Source: Sarcocystis neurona (taxonomy: Eukaryota > Apicomplexa > Conoidasida > Eucoccidiorida > Sarcocystidae). From it: DNA of 64,000 nt. The stretch is from assembly GCA_000727475.1 (NCBI GenBank), contig KL647314.1, positions 1,518,812 through 1,582,811 on the forward strand, in the 5' to 3' direction. Below, piece after piece: positions 1-13,400 of this stretch (position 1 is its first letter; every line of letters begins with the position of its first letter). A program made the translations under genes and the position numbers. The notes beneath the pieces are model-generated. The model did no database searches and was not told the origin of the DNA. It saw only the letters and a program-made list of their open reading frames with translations.

Positions 1-1388
1 CTTTCGGTCTAAGGAAGAACTCTACTCTCAAAAAATTTTGTGTTCCCATATTGCAGACTCTTGCATTCGAGTTTTCACTTTCCTAACTGCTATAGGACAA
101 GTCTTTCTTCCTTCCTCGGATCTTCTGTAGACTCTTGGCGTTACTTTTCCTTCGGCACGGCAGAATTGTTTTTCTTATGTAAAGGCTCTTGAGTTCCCTG
201 TTTGACGCACAGGAGATCCGAGCATCACTCCTTTTCGGGCCTAGGAGATCTTATCTGCTCATTTTTCCACCGGTGCACTGAAAAAAACCCGGTTTCAATT
301 GATGTGGTTCGAGTCGCGTGTCCACGAATGCTGAACGGGCCTGCAAAGTATCAAACGCCCCGCCACGCACACCAGCGCATCATTGTTCCGATCCGCTTGT
401 TCTCCCTCTTTGCTTATTCGTGTTTTTTACTTTTCAATTTTTTCTAAATACATACTTCCCCCCGTCCGTAGGAAACAGAGAACAATACACTCATACGTAC
501 ACCTGCACATAGTCTTTCAGAAGTATCCGTATATATGTTCGTATGTGTATATATATATATATGTATATAGGGATATAAGTAAACCCCAAAAGCGTCGTGC
601 ATACACGTGTATGTATATACACGTGTATACTTACACGTGTATACGTATGTCTGTATACATACACAGATACACCCAAAGGTACATACGCCCGTAAATGGGA
701 ATCTCTTTATCTCACCTAAGATGAAATTATTTGCTGCTAGGTGGATGTACACCATGACACAGTTTCAGCTCCATATACGTACAGGGCCTTATGTATATGG
801 TATTCAGCTAGATCGTACGCGTATTTACACACGTTCCTACATAGATGTAGGAGATCTGAGTATTTGTGTTTACGTGCGGTGGCACCCACATGTACTGCGT
901 ACACTTATACGTACACCAGTACCCGTGCGTGTGCACGTGTACATCAATAGAAACGGACAATCGACCTACACCCTGCACCCGGCGCATAGGACGATTTCAC
1001 GTATCTGTGCCATGACACCTAGAAGTATGTGTAAACCCGCAATCGTATAGGTACATCCGTCTATAACTAGGCCCAGTTCTATATCAGTTCTTATACGTAG
1101 GCACAGATATATACATCTCATGCATAACAGGATTTTAGGTGTTTACGTCATGACACCTCGGCGTACGATATAGATATATCTGTCTATAACTACACCTAAT
1201 TCTATAACAGTTTCTATGTATATACAGAAACAAACAGCTGACAACAAGATTTACATACAGTTCTATCTAAGTGTACATGTATACCTATATATATACATAT
1301 ATATATATATATACGTGTATACGTACACGTGCGTACGCTTCCGCATTCAGGCATCTTTATGTACGTATACACGTATATACAAACATAC

Positions 1389-1421
<33 letters not shown>

Positions 1422-2599
1422 TCTGCACCGGTACCTGTACAGTTATCCACGCCCAAATCTAACGGTTACAGCGAGATGCCCCGGGACAGCGCATCGACAT
1501 TACATGTGTGTTGAGCACGTACGTCGGTCTGCAGTTACACGTGGGTGGCTAGTTAAGCACATACGTGGGTCTGCCCCCACAGACAAGTGAACACTCATGT
1601 ATAGCTGTGTACCGAGCCGTAGACAGGCCATCCAGCAGTCCTGTGCTGGAGCTGCAATCACAAGTGAATACACGTACGAAGCTCCGCAGACGAACGTATC
1701 AAGCAGTCGCAGGCAGGCACATTTACAGCCCGAGGTAGGCAGACGCGTGCATACAGCCATCACTGTCGGGTACATATACAGTCACACGTCGAAGCTCGTC
1801 TCTATTATCTAGAAAGACAGTCTAGAGGAGAGGTATATAATTCGGCAGCGCGAGGAGTTAGGTGGGAGTATGTCGGTCGGTCACGGGCCCTGCGCTACAT
1901 GCACATCGCCGCAGCAGCCCTTCAAAATGCAGATACCAACGTAACATTCTCCGGTGTGCCACAGACGCACAACAATTACGGCAAGACGCACCACCTCCGT
2001 CGGGGAAAAGGAGTGCGTAGCAAAAAGTGCAGCAGCACAAGTCTCGAAAAAAAATGTTCAACAGAGGCAGCACAAACACGCCTACATATATATAGACAAA
2101 GAAGCAGAAGCCGAGGCATATGTACGTATGTATGTAGGGGGGGTGATATCGGTAGTTACCACCGTGTACGCATCAGTAAACGTGTAGCCCTGTGCGTTTC
2201 CAGGTGGACGCACTTATGTACACATACGAAGAAAAGTAAATGACTTCGTCCCCACCTTTGTGTAGGGGCTCGGACTGACGCGTCCATAATCATTCATACA
2301 TCCACAGACAGATATACAGATTTGAATACGGCTCCTTAGTAGTCGACGCCGTGTGTGGTGCTGGCCCGTGTGTCTCTCCTCGTCTCGTGATTGGAGGACA
2401 GAGTCGCCTACTCGTACATACGTAGCATCAAATAGGTACGTGTCCGTGGTCGTACGCAGAGCCAGGTAACTGTCCATATACACCTAGTATTAGACCTTAT
2501 TTCATACCAGCAGCAGACCAGCAGCCAAATCACTTTTGCTCTTCGTTGCTATCCCTGCATTTTAGAAGGAAGAATGCGAAAATGAAAAGGATCTCTTAC
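1..2599. other. No gene supported; alternating-repeat sequence
   Basis: I see no convincing exon here. Positions from about 480 to 1470 are dominated by TA runs and alternating purine-pyrimidine words such as ACACGTGTATAC, and every long open frame translates to Tyr/Ile/Thr/Val/His strings typical of these repeats. Further exons of the minus-strand gene that starts its visible part at 2600 are expected here, because its last visible exon ends in phase 2, but I could not place them. Confidence 0.6.
1265..1425. repeat. TA microsatellite cluster
   Basis: Two long (TA)n blocks, near 1291-1312 and 1396-1420, are separated by alternating CACGTATACG-type sequence. The whole stretch is alternating purine-pyrimidine. 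Confidence 0.85.
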
Positions 2600-2829
2600 C
2601 GCAGCTGTACAACGGCGCCGCTGGCGCCCGTCAAAGCACAGGAGGTAAGAAGATCTACTAAGTAGCGTTCGGGTGCCTGCACGTCTTCTCCATCTTTTTC
2701 TTCCACTTCACGCTCTTTTTCTGTCCGATCGTCTGTCCCTTCTCGCCCTCCCTTCTCGCAGTTGGCTTCTTCAGGCAGTCGGAGCTGTTTTTCTCGTCTT
2801 TCTTGCCTCCACACATTCTCGATCCACGT
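2600..2829 (-). CDS. Exon, 76 codons, Glu/Lys/Arg-rich then hydrophobic
   Basis: The acceptor is GTTCCCTAG just upstream of 2829 and the donor is CTGCG/GTAAGA at 2599, a good match to consensus. Entry is phase 0 and exit is phase 2. The start reads TWIENVWRQERREKQLRLPE, the centre is charged (EKEREVEEKDGED), and the end is YLVDLLTSCALTGASGAVVQ. The charged centre with a clean hydrophobic end is unlike the repeat ORFs nearby. No family is recognised. Confidence 0.6.
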
Positions 2830-5800
2830 CTAGGGAACGCAAAATTTCAGTAGTAAGGTGCTACCACATACGTGTATATATGGAGAGAGACGTACATACT
2901 GTCATACGAACACATACATGTGGACAGATCTTAAGAAGTAGACAATACATATCTTTTGGAGAGACGTTTACGTACTGTCGTAGGAACACGTACATATGCG
3001 TGAGTCCACATATGTGTATGCAGGTGTGGAGAGGGGTGCGTGTACATGAAGACTGGGTATCTCTTTACCGGTGGGTAGACAAATGTAGGCAGGAGGAATG
3101 CGGGGTCACAATACTGCGCGAAGCCGCAGAGCACAGCACGTGTTCCCTTGCACGAGTAATGCGTACAGAGAAATACATGCAGAACTCCCGAACTACTACA
3201 AGTGTAACGCAGCAGCAGACGCTGAGGCACTCTGCACAAACGAGCTGCTGGCGAGATCCAGATAAACACATAGGCAGGTACACGTTTATTTCTACCCACG
3301 TAGAGACGCAGGTGAGTACGGATATACTTTCGCGTATATCCCCAGAACTCGCGGCAGCTGCTAAAGACACGCACTTTCGTTTTCCACTACGTGCGCTGTA
3401 CACATAAATATACAGATGTAAATGTTTGTGTATACACACATGCATATACGTGTATATATATATGTGCTGCACCACGCACCTAATTACAGCAGTCTTACCA
3501 TATGTCCAGCACTGCGCTGAGACGCACACAGTAGGGGCGTGCAGAACACATAGGCACACACTCTCACATATGTATGCGTATGCACTCACGGATTGACATA
3601 TAAAAATTTGCACACACACATACACATATCTCTATGTCCTCCATGTATACATATATGCATATATCTTTACGTGTGTGTGCGGCTAATGTGCAGCAGGTGT
3701 TGAGCCAAGGCATGCAATATATAGAAGTACGGATATTCATTCAAGTGTGTATACAGACACGTGATGCTTGTGCACACACGCGTTTACAAGCTTCGCCAGA
3801 TGTTGACGGAATGCACGTGTACTGTAAAGCAGACACGCGCAACCGCACTTGTACACTTCCATTTATACGCAGATACTCAGTCACATGTTTGTACACTGCG
3901 GCACGCAAGTGCTGGGGGCGTATACACCTGCCTTTCTGTCTATGTCTTTCCGCTTATACGTACACTTGCGCATACGGCTGTACTGTTATATTGACGATCG
4001 TGGGTACACGTACGGATCTATAGAGATAACTCTGTTTTATATCTGCACTGCGGCATGCAAGCAGGGCGTCTAGCTCATCTTCTATATACACACACAGACG
4101 TATCTCACGACTGTTCTTATCACATGAAAATGAATACATACATGTATATGTATGCATACGTCTGCATACATGTGTATACATACAAGATCTATCCACAAAC
4201 ACACACAGAGACCGATATATAGACACATGGAATTACACACACCCAAGTCTTTTTAAGATCTATAGAAACGTATGCATAGGTGAATGAATCTATACATTAG
4301 GCCACGCAGGAATATGTGGATACTTCTATATATGTGTGATTACGTATGCTTTCACACATCTCCACATTTACATATAAATGCACAGGAACATACGTAAACG
4401 TGTATGTGAGAATACGTATATCCGTTTCACGTATATGGCTGTGTCAAGCGGACCAGTACGTCAAGATACACATGTGTGTATACATTCACATTGACGCGTA
4501 ATCTCTCCCTTTTCCTCTTTTTTTTCTCTCTCCATATACACATATGTATACCTGTGATTCCGTATATAGAAGAAGCCACATGTCTCTCTCTTTATATATA
4601 TATATATCTGTATTTATATGCTCGATACCTTGACAGCCCAGAGGGGACCGGTGACGGGGTGGAGCGTTGGGTGTTCGTAGTGGTGGAGATATCTTTGGAT
4701 TTCGAACGCATTCCTCTCTTGATTCCAGCAAAGTTTTCCATAGCCTTTAACTCCCCACACCGTCAGAGAGAAGAGAGTCACTTTGCTAGCGAGGTCCACG
4801 GTTATGGCGCAAGAAACGCCACCTTGAAACTGAACTTGGCCTGAGACTGTCGCTGGATACGCACGCAAGCATTAGTCACCAAGAAGAGCTGCATAAGTTG
4901 ACATCCTCAGTTTAGTCGAGAACAGCTGCATACAGAATTACACATATACATATTTATACATAGAGGGGGAGAGAGAGGAGAAAAGAGACAGAGTAGGCAA
5001 TAATACAGATGTGTGTATAGATGTAACGTCTTGTTTCACGTGAAAAGCTACATCTATTCGTGTGAAATTCCAGCCTCCCCCGTATATATATATATATATA
5101 TATATATACGTCCTTGTGAATGTGTGTGTTGGTGTCACTGTCGATCGTTGTGTATCACACATACACACATTCGTTGACAGGTAGACATGGACGCCTATCT
5201 CCACACATACCCATATATGTAGAGAGAGGGGAAAAGAAAGATGATACAGATTTTGTCTGTACTCCTGTTTGCATATATATATATATATATGAAGGAATAT
5301 ATATATATATGAAGAAGATCAGACGCTCACAGGCAGTGGATCCTTGGACGGACGCCAGGGAGACGATATCTCCCAAAATCAGTCGTAGCAAAGAGCTGTA
5401 TGCGCAGCAGACTGCCAGCACAGACGCTGCAATCAGAGCGGCAAAGACACATACAAGGCAGGCGCACACACGCCGAGGCATACACGTGTACGCGTGGGTA
5501 TGTCTATTCACACACGTATCACTTTACACGCATATATATACGGCTATACGAAAAACAGACAGACAGCGCACCACAGCAGAAACGCAGAAGAAATGAGGAT
5601 AAATACGTATACGTGCTTCTACGCGTATATACGTAGGTACACGCGTACACATATATGTGTGTAGGTACTTATATTCTTATATGTGCACAGAGAGACCTGC
5701 CACCAAAACGCCCGACAGACCCACAAAAGCGTTACGGTCATATTTATACTTGTGTACGTATATTACGAGAAGCCTGCAAATACACACGCCCACAAACGTA

Positions 5801-8604
5801 CGTATGCGTACAGGAGTCGCGCTGCCTCACACAACAAGCGTCACACATACACGCGTATCACACACACAGCTCTAGATACACGTCCCTCGGTATATACACC
5901 TATGGAAGTGTCAATGTGTCCCTGTCCACTATGAGTCGAAAATGACACCAGGACAGAGACATACTTCCACATGTTTGTGCGTCTTCACAGGTACGCGCGT
6001 GCGTGTTCGCGTTCCTCCCTTGTGAAACATGTGGCTCTTTTTCTCGAAAAATCCACACAAGTCGTACGCGTTTGTGTCGTTTGAGCTGTGGGGAGGCCCC
6101 CTATAAAGTCCCATGAATGCGCCTGCGCAGTACCCTCCTAAACTCAGGAAGAGTCGGTCGTTCGGGACTAAAAGAGGCAGCAAGGAGGCGCTTGGCCTGC
6201 CGGGGCGTACCGGCATCCAGCTGCACTCGTTACCAAGGAAGGTGCACAGACGCATTGCCAGACAAACGTCCTATTCAACGCGTAGGGCTGGTGTCCAGGC
6301 ACTTGCAGCGATAGAGGCTTGCCATTGCCCTGCTGTATCGGCTGCGGAGACGCACGTCTTACTACGAACGAACTCTACTATTTACATGTCCCTGCCGCTG
6401 TTTATGAATGAAGAAGCCGCACTTGTATGCGAGCAGCACAGGCGTTCCAGGAGGCACGTCGCCAGGAGCTACAAACACAGGTACTGAGAGAGGGGAATGT
6501 TTGCTGCACATGTGTCCCCTGCGTGAAGAGACCCTACAGATGGTTGCTGCAAGATCTCCTAGGGTGTCGAAAAGATGAATAATTGATGGAACTCACTTCG
6601 GCAAAACTGCATCCTTACTCCCCCCCTTCACCACACACCAGGACCCGCTTCCCGTGCCTTCTTGATGCCATATGTGGACAGATCTATTATCTAGCACGAG
6701 ACTTTGAAACTGACTATTCACCTACATATACGCGTAGACGTGTGTATGAGGATGTATATATGTGTACATTTGTATATGCTTTTTTGAGTATAACATATAT
6801 ATATATATGCTGTTGATGTGACTGGGCCGCACCCCGGTATTGCTGCCCACCTCGTTGCTCCTGCAGCGGCAGCTGCAGATGCCTCTGCGGCAACGCTCCT
6901 GTATATGTGTGAGCAACTGTTTGAACAGTAGCAGAGGCGAGCAGCTCAGCAGTCACCAGTTTTCCTAGGTCTTTCATTAGGGCCTGCAGTTTCGTAACTG
7001 CAACTTCATTTCGAAATGGGCAGCAAACACTCCACAAGCCCCTTCTTCTGCTGCCGCTGTTGTTGCTGTTGCAGGTTTTGCTTGCACCGCTGGTAGTTCT
7101 GTTGCTGCTGTTGCCCACCCTGGAGCTGCTGTTGCGGCTGCTGTTTTTGATGCTGCTGTTATTGCTGTTGTTGCTTCCCAAGGCCTTTTGCGTGACAGCA
7201 GCGTCGAGGCGTTTCTGCTGTTCAGCCCTTCTCGCCTCTTTGTTGTGGGTGTAGAGGCAGATTAGGTTCTTCACGGTGGACGAGTGAAGCGACGGCGGCG
7301 TCGCAGAGAATATGTGTTTATCTGGTAAATGCGACAGCACCTGTTCTGCTGTTGCTGCCTGTATAGATGCAGCAGACAACAGCCAAACAAGGAAAAAGAC
7401 GAACAAGGAGCGCACACGAGCGAGGCGAGAAAAAGATGACTCGAGCAGTCGTTAGAACGGGTTCATCGGACCGAAAAAGAGTACCGATGACGCAAGACGA
7501 GAAAATAATCGTCTTGCGGGAAATGTGGACATTCTCCGCAAGGAGAGAGGAGGAGTGAACGGACGAAACAAAAAAGAAGGAGAGAAAGAAGGATAAGAGA
7601 AGACACGAGAAGGAAAGCTCGAAAGAGAAGACGGTGCAGAGAATAGTAGAAGGGATCAGAGGACCACGTACAAGGGAGATGTGGAAGCGACTGTTGTGCA
7701 AGACAGAAGATTACAGTAAAACACGAAGAAGAGAAAGGCTATACTTTAGATCGAAGTGAGCGGAAAGAAACTGACTCGTGGCCGACGAAGCCACGATTGT
7801 TAATTGGAGGAAGTCAACTTTAGTGGTGGGTGGGAATGACAGGTACAAAAGAGCAACGGGGGGAAGACGGTGCAGGAGAAAAAAGAGAACATGTAGGAGG
7901 GTAGCGTGGGGGAAGTGGAGACACAGAAAAAAGACGCGACGACATGCAAAGGATACCAAGGAATCCGACGTGAAGAACAGCGGAGGACGGCGGGAAAAAA
8001 CGAGCACGCAGAGGACGCGGAGCAGGAGAAAGAAAGGAATACGAGAAGATAAAGACAAAAAGAAGGTGGAAAAAAGACGTAAAGACGCGAAAAGCGGAAG
8101 GAGACACGGGCTGTACAGGCGATTGAAGGAAAAGCAGACTGACGAGACGAAGAGTGCAGACAGGAAGCAGAAACGACATGGGAAGAAAAGGTAGAAGAAC
8201 CACGGTAGGTGCAAGAGGACTGGAGCAAAGAACGGAAAACGCTAGTAACAAAAGGGGCGAAGAATACAGGGAAACGGAGCTTTCAAGCAGAAGGACCAGG
8301 ACCTACGAGAACGTCGACAATCGATAAAGACGCAGACGAAAAAATGTGAACAGGTGCACGAGTGTCTTGCAAAAGCGGCTCACAAAACAGCGTCAGACAA
8401 CGCGTGTACTTAACCACACACATATATTACTATATATACATATATAGGTTTACGTATGTATACAGATACATAGATACGTAGAGGGACACACACACATATG
8501 CACACATACTTCTACAAACACAATGCACATACATATACATATATGTATATATGTATATGTGGAGAGAGAGAGAGAGAAAGACCGCGAAAGACATGCCAGG
8601 ATAC

Positions 8605-8636
<32 letters not shown>

Positions 8637-9704
8637 ATGGAGAGAGACAGAGAGACCGCGAGACACGCAAGATATACACATATACACGTATGTAAACAGA
8701 GACAGACCGCGAGACACCGAAGGACACACATACAGATACATATGTAAAGAGAAAGAGACAGACCGCGAGACACGGAAGTATATATATATATATATATATA
8801 TTACGCGTTGGTGAGGCAGCATTCGCAGCGCTTACATGGGAGTCGGGAGGTAAGACGAGGAAGAAGCCCTCAACACGTGCTGAGTGCTGGAGCAGCAGCG
8901 TCGAGAAATTTTTGCATGCGGATCTTTTACCTCTTTTGCTGCAGATGTCCGATAAGTCCCCCGCCTCTTCCCAGTACACTTCCACCTCTGCTGCCGCTGC
9001 TTCTTCTTCTCCCCTTCGTTGTTCTATCGCGGCTCCCGCCGCTGTGGTTGCTGCTCTAGTTGGTGTTGCTGCCGCTTCTCCTTCCGGTCCGCGGGCCCCT
9101 TCTCCTCCGCTCCCTCGCGCAGCTGCTGGTGTTGCCGCTGCAGCTCCTTCCTCTCCAGCAACTCCGTTTGCTGCTGTCGCGGCTGCTGCATCTGTTCCTG
9201 CCGCCGCTCCTCCTGCTGCTTGTGCTCGACCTCCTGCCGTTCCCCCTGCGTCTGCTGCTTCGGGACAAGGACGCTGAGTGACGGCTGCATGAAGGCGCAG
9301 GGCCTCCGCCTTGCGCCGCGACCAGACGGCCACCACCTTGAAGGCCGGGGACTGCAGCAGCAGCGGTGTCCACCATGTGAACGCTGCGTGGACGGCAGCA
9401 AAAGCAGCAGAAGCAGAAAAATGACGCTTTACACGGCGAAGCCGGTTAGCAGAAGGTGACCTTGAATATGAGTAGACACGTTCCAGCGTAGGAACACACT
9501 TGGTGTATGTATGGATGCGGATGTACGTATGTATGTATGTATGTACACACATTTACCTGTATACGTCTATATATACACATTATTCGTCTCTCGACGCGAA
9601 CGAACCGCGGCTTTTCCACCCAGGGACGTCCAGTGAGGGTTCACTCATTTTTCTCTACACATTAGACATGCATATACATATACGTGAGTGGTGCATAGAT
9701 ACGC

Positions 9705-9738
<34 letters not shown>

Positions 9739-10268
9739 NNNNNNNNNNNNNNNNNNNNNNNNNNNNNNNNNNNNNNNNNNNNNNNNNNNNNNNNNNNNNN
9801 NNNNNNNNNNNNNNNNNNNNNNNNNNNNNNNNNNNNNNNNNNNNNNNNNNNNNNNNNNNNNNNNNNNNNNNNNNNNNNNNNNNNNNNNNNNNNNNNNNNN
9901 NNNNNNNNNNNNNNNNNNNNNNNNNNNNNNNNNNNNNNNNNNNNNNNNNNNNNNNNNNNNNNNNNNNNNNNNNNNNNNNNNNNNNNNNNNNNNNNNNNNN
10001 NNNNNNNNNNNNNNNNNNNNNNNNNNNNNNNNNNNNNNNNNNNNNNNNNNNNNNNNNNNNNNNNNNNNNNNNNNNNNNNNNNNNNNNNNNNNNNNNNNNN
10101 NNNNNNNNNNNNNNNNNNNNNNNNNNNNNNNNNNNNNNNNNNNNNNNNNNNNNNNNNNNNNNNNNNNNNNNNNNNNNNNNNNNNNNNNNNNNNNNNNNNN
10201 NNNNNNNNNNNNNNNNNNNNNNNNNNNNNNNNNNNNNNNNNNNNNNNNNNNNNNNNNNNNNNNNNNTA

Positions 10269-10307
<39 letters not shown>

Positions 10308-10416
10308 GGCAGGTTTGTAAATATATAAGATCTATCTCTAGTAGTGCTTACTTATATATGTATATATACATATACATATATAAGTACCTAGACAGTTTTG
10401 TAAACATATCAATGCA

Positions 10417-10449
<33 letters not shown>

Positions 10450-13400
10450 TTGTATATACATGTGAATATATATATATATATATGCACATGCTAAGCAGTT
10501 CGAACACAACAGGTCACTTATTTCGCTACGTGCAGCAGCTACGAATAGTAAGCGAAATGAGTCCTGGAGTCGCGTCAAATGAGTAGCACGTTGCCAGGCA
10601 AGCAGGGGGGCAACGAAGGACCCACGAACCGTAGGACTGCAAAAGCGCATGCCGCAGGCGAGAACGTGAATCTAGTAACACCATTTTAGCAGAGGGCAGC
10701 GGCAAACACCCAAACCATTCCGCAGACTACAAAAGAAAGGAAGAATAATCAAAAAGTCTTGACAGTAGAAGCGCAAGCTCTCTGCAGACGCGAAGTTCGT
10801 GAAGTACGTTAAAAAAGTCCGTGCGGCCTCAAAAAGCATATATAAGAGGTAGCCACCCACCTTAAGTCGGTGTATGTATGAGGTAATATTCATACATACA
10901 CATATTAGGATGCTTACGTGTACGGACAGGCTACTACGTACGCGTATTCAACGTGCTTCGTATATGTACGTATCATGAGGACACCTCCTTGAAAATTACA
11001 GAAAAGCCTTACCAGTATCGCCTTCTGCACAGAAGGCGATTTTTAGGGGGGGGTACGTCTTTGCCGTAGGCTGTGCCTGAGTGTCCATTCTGAAGAGTTT
11101 CATTCCTTTTCATCTCAACGCGGATATTTCTCCAGAGATTCCACCCTCACCACCCCCCTTCCTTCTCTCTGTGGAAGCCACGGTACAGAACTATTGGTGC
11201 CAAGAGGGTGTGTGCAGACGTTTTTCTCCCTACGTCATTATTCTTCCCTTCTCGCTTCATCTGCCTTTTCTTTCTAGGTAACACGGAAGCACCACCTTCG
11301 CTAGCAACGCTGCCGTGCATGTCTAGAGAAACAGACATATATATTTATGTAGCAATCTACGTACGAGAGAGCGACACCCAAACAGGCAGACCCCGAAATA
11401 AACTTCAACACTGAGAAAAAGACCACTACAAAGATCAGTACATGTTTTTCACCTACAGGTACACAAACAGATGTACCACAACACCACTCAGATATACCAG
11501 TGCGCACAGATATAAAAAAAGGATATTTAAATGTAAAGGTTAGCGGGCGAGTTTTACGTACTGACGTAGTCATTCGCACAGGTGTCCGCGTACACACCTA
11601 CGCGAGACTATCCCGTGCGATGAAACTCGTCATATGCATCACTTGACTGCCGCGTATACGACCGGCTAGTTACAACGTATGTAGTGGCACTTTTGACGGT
11701 GCTAACGTCTGTTCACCAGGCGAGAGTGCGTCTCCAGTTTCGCGGACCCGTGTAGTTCTGTGTGTTCACGCACACCTGCGTGAACACACAGGTAAAAATA
11801 AACGGTGCAACTTGCGTCAAGACCGTATCCGGGCTGTCTTCTTACAACCATACATACACCTGTATGCAACGACGTTGCAGAGCTATGTATACGTACCCAA
11901 GGACGTGCCCTACATGAGTGCACACATGTGTGTAGAAATTTTATGTAGGCATACACAGAGGGAGATGTCGAGACAGGCAGACGTAAAGTTTTATACGTTC
12001 GCGTATATGCATATATGCGGATGAAGATATCACGTCACCAGATGTGTATACGAATTCGGGTTTGAATGGGCGGCCAGAGTGACTGTTGCGAACACTCGCA
12101 GACCTGTCCGAACCATTTGGGGTCACATCATTTACTCTTGCTCTTTTGGGGGAAAAATGTTACTTCATATGACTGAACCGAGGCCTTGCGTACGGAGATC
12201 AGAAAAAGGCAGACACGTAAAGATCTCGATAATTCTTTGCAACGGAATAGAACGGTTGGAGTCCGGCTGTACACAGAGGCAGCCTTTCGAGGAGGACTTG
12301 CTTGGCATGCAAAGCATTAGTATCAGCACACGCCAAACAACAAGAAAAGAAGGAAAAATGCCAAAAACATTGTTCTTCTGTTGCAGCGCCGGAAAGTTGG
12401 CAGAGGCGAGTTGAACAGCCGCTGTGCGGCGGAGGAATGAGTGGTGTTGAAAGATACATGTGCACAGGAAAGCTAAACCTGCCCACGTCTCTTACTGAAG
12501 AACTCTGACATTGCGAAGAAAACAGGAACACTTAATCGCCAGAGTTTCCACAGCGTTACTTCAAGGGCGGCGGTGCCTGAGATGCCAGCTCTTGAATAGA
12601 GAGGCCCGGTGCGATAAAGGTGCACCTGGGTCAGTCTTTTATGGAAAGGCAACAATCCAAACTCAACATCTAGCGAACACGTAGGCTTCAACAGAAGTGC
12701 CTGGTTGTACCCGTATACGTTGCGCCGCATCGTATACTATTTCGCAAAGGCACGAGGCTGTCGTGGGCAGCTAATACCTGGTCGCTGAGCTTCTGAACGT
12801 CGTCGTGTATTGAACACAGCGAAAACAGGCTCACTCTAACATTAGCAGGACCTGACACGTATACCAACTTCCGTTGGGTTTCTTCCGCGCATGTTTGGCA
12901 TCGATGTAAAATCCGTTTACGCCGTAGGACCTGTGGAACAGATTTCTTCAAGTCAGGTGGGCTGAGAGCAGCTGCAATGCTACAGGTTGGATAGCCGCTG
13001 AGCTGGAATGTCTGCTCGTCGTTCACAACGTAGAACATTCTACTGTCGCATTTCGTTCTTGCCTACAACTGCGCGCGAGTTTGACACACCGTCTGTCGCT
13101 TCGGTTCCCGATGCTAGGAGCGTCCGTAATGTAAGTCGGGCTGCCAGGCGCTGTGTTACCGGGCTTCCCCAGCTTTTTGAGCTTCTTCGGTCACCGCCCC
13201 TACTCCGGTTTCACCATACTTTTGTTGCGTGACAGGTGCCCTCAATAGTGCCTGGTAGACCAATCAATTTGCCATCCTTCCCTCGTGCTGCCATAACGCT
13301 TGCCCTAATGGCATTGTGATAATACACGTCTACGACGTGAGCTGGCTGAAGCGTACCTGCCATTCGAGTTTTTTCCGATCGTTGTTAGCTGAGCAGTTCT

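Noticed and set aside
607..1050. 147-codon plus-strand ORF
   Set aside because: Composed of alternating-repeat translation with Tyr/Thr/Arg/His; no conserved-looking segment or splice site.
7340..7415. Signal-peptide-like N-terminus (LFVFFLVWLLSAASIQAA) on the minus strand
   Set aside because: The codon at the supposed start is GTG, no ATG is in frame, and the bases are a polypyrimidine tract ending in CAG, which is a splice acceptor rather than a coding start.
7711..8251. Three overlapping open frames of 138-167 codons on both strands
   Set aside because: All are low-complexity products of the purine-rich island; being open in several frames at once argues for composition, not coding.
9500..10465. 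Long frame across the N run
   Set aside because: It consists of N and TA repeat translations (IYIYIY).
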